Below, one piece after another: positions 59,201 to 64,000 of a stretch of DNA of 64,000 nucleotides. Numbering within the stretch: the stretch's first letter is position 1; every line of letters begins with the position of its first letter. This DNA is from Medicago truncatula (taxonomy: Eukaryota > Streptophyta > Magnoliopsida > Fabales > Fabaceae). The notes under the pieces were generated by a model. That model did no database searches. It was given only the letters and a program-made list of their open reading frames with translations, and had not been told where the DNA came from. Made by a program: the position numbers and the translations under genes. The stretch spans positions 2,182,501 through 2,246,500 of the forward strand of contig NC_053042.1 in assembly GCF_003473485.1 (NCBI RefSeq), given 5' to 3'.

Positions 59201-62200
59201 CACTATAGTGGAGTGGGAATAGCCCATGGTGCAGTACTTAACACTGGGTATCCACGTTTTGCAGTAGTGGCTGCAAATTGCCGTCAAATTGCGGCAAAAT
59301 AACCCTTTGGTGGCCGCAAAATGGGTAGGCTTTGAATGCTTTTTTAGCCCCTGATATATCCAAGTTTGAACTTTTTAGGGCCGTTTTGTCATTTCCAAAC
59401 TAACGTTTAAGTTTCCCTACCTCCCTAGTTTTTAAAGAATTTTTTTAGAGTTGCTCTGTTCTGGTCTGCGTTTCTACGACTTCAAAGACCAGAAATAGCA
59501 CGCCGACCATTTGTTTCCTGTGACGGAAAGGTATTTTCCGGCGACACCAGCTGTGTTTGCGACCGTCACCTTCACTTGTTAATTTGAATACATTTTGAAC
59601 TTGAATTAGTAGTTAAGTTATATTGTGTTTTGGTTTTGAGTGTTAGTGACAAATTATAAAGGTTAATTATAAGTTTCAATTATAGCTACCCCTTTAATTT
59701 TGTACACTGTTGGAATTTATGTTTAGTCAGTCAGTGTTAGCGAATGGCGGTTATGGTGGCGCCATAGCGGGTTTTGACCTCACCAATATGGCGGGTTTTC
59801 CCCTCATAACTGCGCCATAAGGCGGCTGAAATTGCAGGATTTTGGGTCTTCGCCACAAACTGCCATCTGCCATACACAACACAGTTTAGTTTGTAATGTT
59901 TTTAGTCTTCACAATAGCTGCCATCCCATTATCCACTATACCATTTTAGCGGTTTTGGGTTCAGGTGCTCCATGGTCCGTGCTGCCATCCGAGATTAAAA
60001 AAAGTATTGGTTACATGATATGGTTGTATGTTTAGGTGTACTACTTACTGCCAACACCTATTTTAACCTGTTGATTTTAATGTTTACATTAACTCGTCCC
60101 TCTATAATTTCCAGTTCAGTATTGCATGCAGCTAAGAACCCTTAAATGTGTGCAATTTAACTGAATCGTGAAAATCCATATGTTATATATGTTGGCCATC
60201 TGTGAAAATTGAGTAAAAAAATGCCTTCTGTGAACATTGACATCTCACCTGACTCTGATTATATCCGTTTTTGAACTGATAATATCAAATTCTCAAGCTG
60301 ACTTTGCCATCATGTGATTTCGAATTCTTCTTGTAATTGTTTTTCACTTCATACTTTTTTCGAGCAGGTGAGAGTCCTGCTGGATAAAGCTCAAGCTGTT
60401 TCTCAACTTTGGAATAATGCCCCTGTTATTTTGTGCGGGGATTTTAATTGTACGCCTAAGGTATTTTTATTATTATGCCTTTTCAGTATCATTTTGTAAA
60501 GTTTGGCCATAGCCTGTGTGGCATTAACATTCATTATCTTGTTGCAGAGTCCATTGTACAACTTTATCGCAGAACAAAAGGTATACCCTTTAGTTTTTTA
60601 CTTTGTCGACTTTGATGATTGACAGATACAAAGATGTAGATATAATATTTTTGTATTATCACAGCTAGATTTGTCTGGAATAGATAGAAATAAAGTATCA
60701 GGGCAAGCTTCTGCTGTAATTCGAGCACCATGGACCTATGGTCCTAAATCTAGGTAGACTTGTGCATTTGCTTTGTTTGTGTGATGAAATGTGTTAAATT
60801 TCTTGCGTTTACAATCAATATGTGCTAAAATCTTCGAAATTAATGCAGTGAAAGAAGATCAGCTAATGTTTCGGTTCAGGCCATATCCGCTGAAGGTGAC
60901 AAGGAAGTTACTGTTGAACAAAATAGTTCTTCGTCAGACAAGCAGAATCCGGTCACTGAGAGTAGCAGTTTAGATAAACAAAATACTCGCCCTGTGATGA
61001 TTATGTCTGATAAGACAGATGTGCAGTGTAGCAGGGAGACTGATACATGTGCAGGAAAAGATACTCGGGAGGCGGTTGACCATAATAAGATTTTTGTTGA
61101 AGTTGATGGCACAAAAGAGGGGCCAAATCCTTCTTATAATAAAGGTATAAATGATGATGAAATTCATGACGTCACACCTATAACATCTTCAACTCTTGAG
61201 ACAGTTCGCACTGACCCACCTGGGATGGGAAGCACAGAACGTATATCAGATGCTATCTCAGCTACAGATCAAGAATCATTAAGTGAAAAGTCCAACTTGC
61301 ACGACCATAAAGGGACCACGCATATGGAGTCTAACTGTTCCCCAACCTCTCTTCAAGAAGGTGATCAAGCTTCAAAGGTGAAGATAGATATTGAGTCAAC
61401 AGATCTTATTAACCTAGAAGCATCATCAAATAAACCATCCAGCAATACTTCAGTTTCTGATGATTTTGAAGCCCCTCATCCAGGGTATAGAGAAAGCTCA
61501 TCTTACGAGGCCATTGCTAATGACCAAATGAATTTATCTTCAACTGAATATGTAGTTGACAAATCACATAAAATTACCAACATTGACTTTCTACTAAATG
61601 AAAAGCTAGAGAAATTTTCCTTTGATGAGATAGATCAAGCCGATGTAAACAGTGGGAATATTGGTGAAGATGCCGTCGATTTCATAAATGCCCTGCATAG
61701 TGCCAGAGAAGGTATTGATCTTGAACTTGGCCTATCTGTGAAATCATATCTTGGAAGTCATATCAGTTTTGGGTATTGAATTCTGCTTCTAACGACTTGA
61801 TGCCACCTGCAGAAAGCAATGATACAGAGGATGACTTATCTCCAAGTCCGATGTCTAAGTATATTGATGCAGAGAGAACTACTTATAATCCATCATTATG
61901 GACTCCTGCTGAGATAGAAACTGCGACAGGAAATGCAGAGTGCACGTTCTTGGGGCACCCTTTATCGCTTAGGAGCACATACACAGAAGCTATGGTAGAT
62001 GTAAAAGAATGGCTTGCATTCCTTTCATTTTCTTTTCCTTTTTAAATTCACTTTTATAAGCTGGCACGTCGTACTCATATTTAAAAGCTGCTGTTTGCTG
62101 GCATTTTAATATTTAATTTAAAATTGTGGCTCTCTCATGTTCATGTCATTGTCTTCGGCATTCTTTCGTATATGCAGGACTCTTCAGGGACTAGGGACCC

Positions 62201-63382
62201 CAATGGTGAGCCCTTGGTAACTAGTTACAACAAGTGCTTCTTGGGCACTGTTGACTATATTTGGTAAGTATTAAGCTCTAAAGATTTTCTGCAACTGTTT
62301 TGCTCTTCCGTGCTTCTTATTTTATTTTGAATTTTGAATTGTAACAGTGCAATAAGCAATGCATGTCATCAAAAAGTGTCATTGCTTAAGTAATTGAGTT
62401 GCATGATGTTTTTTCAGTTATCATTATTGATAGATATATTTAATTATTAATTAGCATTCAAAAGAAACTATTGTGCACAATGTTTGTTTAACTCTGAACA
62501 AAAGAAGTTGACAGAAATACACATTTTTTCCTTGATCTGGGTCACACAGGCGATCTGAAGGTCTGCAAACAACCAGAGTTCTTGCTCCAATACCTAAACG
62601 AGTCATGGAAAGCACTCAAGGATACCCAACAAAGGTAAGAATCGATTTGTAGTTTTTGTGTGAAAGTTAGCAGATGGATGGGTTTATATGGATGCTTTCT
62701 AGGGAGTAGTTTTTCACTCCCATAGAGATTAGAGATGATGTTACTCACATTCCGGCAAGAGGCTCTTGTTGTCAGGATAGTATTAATGTTACGACTTCAA
62801 TGATGTACTTTTTTTAGTATATATGCTTAAATCACCAGGGGAGGGCGGGTGCTCTCATGTGTTTGGTTACAAAATTGTTGTGGTTAAAACCAATTTTAGG
62901 GTGGGTATAAATGATTTTAATGAGAGCAGCTATTTCTAACTATTCTTCTTGAGTAAAAGTGATGGCGAGACCATGAGACTCACCATTTTGTTTACATTTC
63001 CTCATCAAATGTGGTTTTACTTTATCATTGAAGCGAAACATATTCTTAACTCAATTTTAAAATATTATTCCGAAGGACAAATAATTTTGTTTACCTTGAT
63101 TTTTCAAAATCATATTCTATTAAAGTTTAAAACAAACCGGTTGAGATCCTGCCTGACTGGACCCATGTTTCAGTACAATTTATATTTTCAATGTATGATC
63201 ACAGGTCCTCGTGATCGAAATGTACTTCTCTTTCCTTATACTCCTTACTGTTGCTTGAGACATGCATTTATTTATTTTTCCGTTCCAAAACTTTGCAGAA
63301 ATGGGGTAGCGATCATATTGCCTTGGTTTCAGAGCTAGCTTTCATGGAAGATGGTACTGCCATCAGCAAGGATGTTGTATAG
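53260..63382 (+). CDS. CCR4-6: CCR4 homolog 6-type EEP nuclease (deadenylase family), with one frame break
   Basis: Endonuclease/exonuclease/phosphatase-fold protein related to Arabidopsis CCR4 homolog 6, of the poly(A)-shortening family. Fifteen exons: 53260-53343, 53427-53859, 54768-54934, 55340-55405, 56363-56415, 57411-57492, 57633-57664, 58473-58554, 60368-60460, 60548-60580, 60665-60753, 60849-61994, 62178-62263, 62550-62634, 63299-63382. The N terminus is Pro/Tyr rich with NPRPxPPPQY repeats. Catalytic blocks: VLSYNILADYLA, CLQ/EVD across exons 3-4 (metal-binding Glu), ILCGDFNCTPKSPLYNF (exons 9-10), and GSDHIALVSEL in exon 15 (Asp/His). Exon 12 encodes a long acidic Ser-rich insertion between the catalytic blocks. 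Within it the frame ends at TGA 61777-61779 and resumes one base back; a lost base or a missed intron would explain this. Translated length would be about 871 aa. A Met at 53326 (MSSRPY) is an alternative start. Confidence 0.88.
53577..53750 (+). repeat. Coding minisatellite (NPRPxPPPQY repeats)
   Basis: TACAATCCTCGTCC units begin at 53577 and 53667 (90 bases apart), and a diverged unit TATAATCCTCGGCC begins at 53712 (45 bases further). The unit encodes YNPRP-(Y/H)-PPPQY. It is part of CCR4-6 exon 2. Confidence 0.8.
53995..54198. mobile_element. MITE in CCR4-6 intron 2
   Basis: About 204 bases with inverted ends: left AGGGCGTGTTTGAATTGATT, right AAGCTGTTTATCCAAACAGGGCCT. Inner phrases AGCTTATAAAAACAACTTATAG and TATAGAAATAGCTTATGC. 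Same family as 11806-11975. Confidence 0.6.
56524..56539. repeat. Poly-C run in CCR4-6 intron 5
   Basis: Sixteen consecutive C bases in a strongly AT-rich intron. Likely length-variable and a possible sequencing artefact. Confidence 0.8.
56613..57027. repeat. Tandem duplication of about 208 bases in CCR4-6 intron 5
   Basis: Copy 1 is 56613-56820, copy 2 is 56821-57027. Both begin TCTACAATCATATGATAATT and end with TTGAGGATCATTCAGTAATACA. They differ at only a handful of positions, so the duplication is recent. Confidence 0.93.
57711..57812. repeat. Perfect 30-bp inverted repeat in CCR4-6 intron 7
   Basis: Arms 57711-57740 and 57783-57812 are exact inverse complements (left arm starts AGTATCAGATGGAGTTTGAT). 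The loop is 42 bases. The phrase TTTATATTTCTATTAGTATCA just before the left arm recurs at about 57845-57866, so part of the flank was duplicated too. Confidence 0.9.
57950..58140 (-). repeat. CCGG/GGTT-rich dispersed repeat in CCR4-6 intron 7
   Basis: A GC-richer block with repeated CCGGTT/CCGGGT phrases that on the minus strand starts with CAATGTTTTAAAAACCAG. Plant elements with ends of the type AGTGTTTTAAAAACCGG are common; this is probably a decayed copy. The minus-strand open frames here are not genes. Confidence 0.4.
59195..59345. repeat. CTATAGTGG-type MITE remnant in CCR4-6 intron 8
   Basis: GTTGTGAATAGCGGCACTATAGTGGAGTGGGA and later TTGCCGTCAAATTGCGGCAAAATAACC. Related in wording to the CTATAGC cores in the PDR and monooxygenase introns. 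Confidence 0.4.
59735..59965. repeat. GGCGG-rich MITE remnant in CCR4-6 intron 8
   Basis: GTGTTAGCGAATGGCGGTTATGGTGGCGCCATAGCGGG through to CTGCCATCCCATTATCCACTATACCATTTTAGCGG. Several inverted GGCGG/CCGCC and CATAGCGG motifs. Decayed element of the same general type as 59195-59345. Confidence 0.4.
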
Positions 63383-63778
63383 CTTTTCACTTTGATGAAT
63401 AAATTGTTGGCTTTTGCCATTGTAAGATCTTAAAATGTGGTTCCAGGTCTCGGTCTAACAGTCCCCTTCAGGTTTTATGTTGTGGGGGAAACAAAAGGTT
63501 CTCCAGAGGCTAGTCGTATTTATTTGTAAATATGTAATAATATTGATTATCAAATTAAATCTGTACATTATGTTATGATCTTTGAAATGAGAGCCTATAT
63601 GATTATTTTGAGCTGTTAGTCAACAGGTTAAGATGTGATCCTTACTCATTTGAACTCTTTTGTGTTATTTAAGATGCATATCATAAATATTCAGCTAAGT
63701 TTTTGTTTGATTGTTAACTATTCAATACGATCTTCTCCTTTCAGCGAGAGTCACCAATTTCATCTTCTCTGGTGTCAA
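63383..63778. other. CCR4-6 3' flank and gap to SRO fragment
   Basis: Contains the likely CCR4-6 3' untranslated region (AATAAAT-like signals near 63396 and TAATAATATTG near 63535). CCR4-6 and the SRO-like gene are convergent here, with about 400 bases between their coding ends. Confidence 0.4.
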
Positions 63779-64000
63779 TCAGAGCTGCCCTTCCTCACTC
63801 TCAACGCATACAGGGAGTATACGATTGTTGATATCATTGGCCCACACAACATACCACTTAGGATCATCAGAGCCAGTATCAAATTCATTTCGGGAAGCAC
63901 AAGATTGATGAAACTCAAGCTCCACTTTTTCAACACTTCCCAATACAACTTGACAAATTATAATATGCTTCAGAGGGTCTTTATCCACCTTATATTGCAT
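63779..64000 (-). CDS. SRO-type inactive PARP, partial (runs off the window)
   Basis: Minus-strand frame from the right edge reads KHIIICQVVLGSVEKVE, then a run ending FDTGSDD and PKWYVVWANDINNRILP. This is the central part of the PARP-like catalytic fold in the plant RCD1/SRO family, whose members lack canonical PARP activity and act in stress and developmental signalling through protein contacts. After ILP the frame continues only about 11 residues to a stop. A donor-like GTATGC right after ILP suggests an intron there, but no following exon (end of the PARP-like fold, RST domain) is visible before 63383. So the gene is either truncated at its 3' end or spliced in a way I cannot see. The 5' part lies beyond the window. 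Confidence 0.7.
   Translation of the reverse strand: MQYKVDKDPLKHIIICQVVLGSVEKVELEFHQSCASRNEFDTGSDDPKWYVVWANDINNRILPVCVESEEGQL

Noticed and set aside
1-64000. CRISPR arrays, operons, rRNA, complete tRNA genes
   Set aside because: None seen; the content is eukaryotic nuclear DNA.

Overview
This is nuclear DNA from a flowering plant, very probably a legume (inference: AT-rich introns and spacers, small-to-medium GT-AG introns, the protein families, and plant-type LINE, SINE, MITE and LTR remnants). There are no operons, phage or CRISPR features. Eight loci can be read at protein level plus one small relic and one gene cut by the right edge.

Layout. 1-5.9 kb is spacer with an LTR-like block, a LINE tail and a copia-type primer-binding-site remnant. 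6.0-26.7 kb holds two tandem full-size PDR-type ABCG transporters on the minus strand with the same 24-exon architecture. The distal copy (17464-26678) reads through as 1447 residues. The proximal copy (5997-14219) is open everywhere except for one extra base in the Walker A exon. 31.9-33.4 kb (minus) is a two-exon BAHD-family acyltransferase of CER2/CER26 aspect. 34.4 kb (minus) is a 37-codon relic of ribosomal protein bL33. 37.5-38.1 kb (plus) is a broken BCS1-type AAA-ATPase. 39.2-46.1 kb is a head-to-head pair of FAD-dependent monooxygenases, the minus copy intact (428 aa) and the plus copy a pseudogene. 48.1-50.8 kb (minus) is an intronless PRP6/STA1 splicing factor of 895 aa. 53.3-63.4 kb (plus) is a 15-exon CCR4-homolog-6-type deadenylase-family gene with one frame break. 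63.8 kb to the edge (minus) is part of an SRO-type inactive PARP gene.

How the genes relate. PRP6/STA1, CCR4-6 and SRO belong to housekeeping RNA processing, mRNA turnover and stress signalling. The 6-46 kb stretch is accessory in character: duplicated transporters, an acyltransferase and duplicated oxygenases, with several copies decaying. Transporter plus acyltransferase plus oxygenase within 40 kb is the kind of neighbourhood seen in specialised-metabolism or cuticle gene clusters, but nothing in the sequence proves they act together.

I did not find a clearly undescribed system. The most useful observations are the single-base lesion at Walker A in one PDR copy, the contrasting decay of the two monooxygenases (the pseudogene keeps the canonical GD motif that the intact copy has changed), the frame break in the CCR4-6 gene, the bL33 relic, and a Mutator-like MITE with a perfect 9-bp target duplication. 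Exon boundaries were derived by hand from splice sites, reading phase and paralogue comparison; no database search was run.
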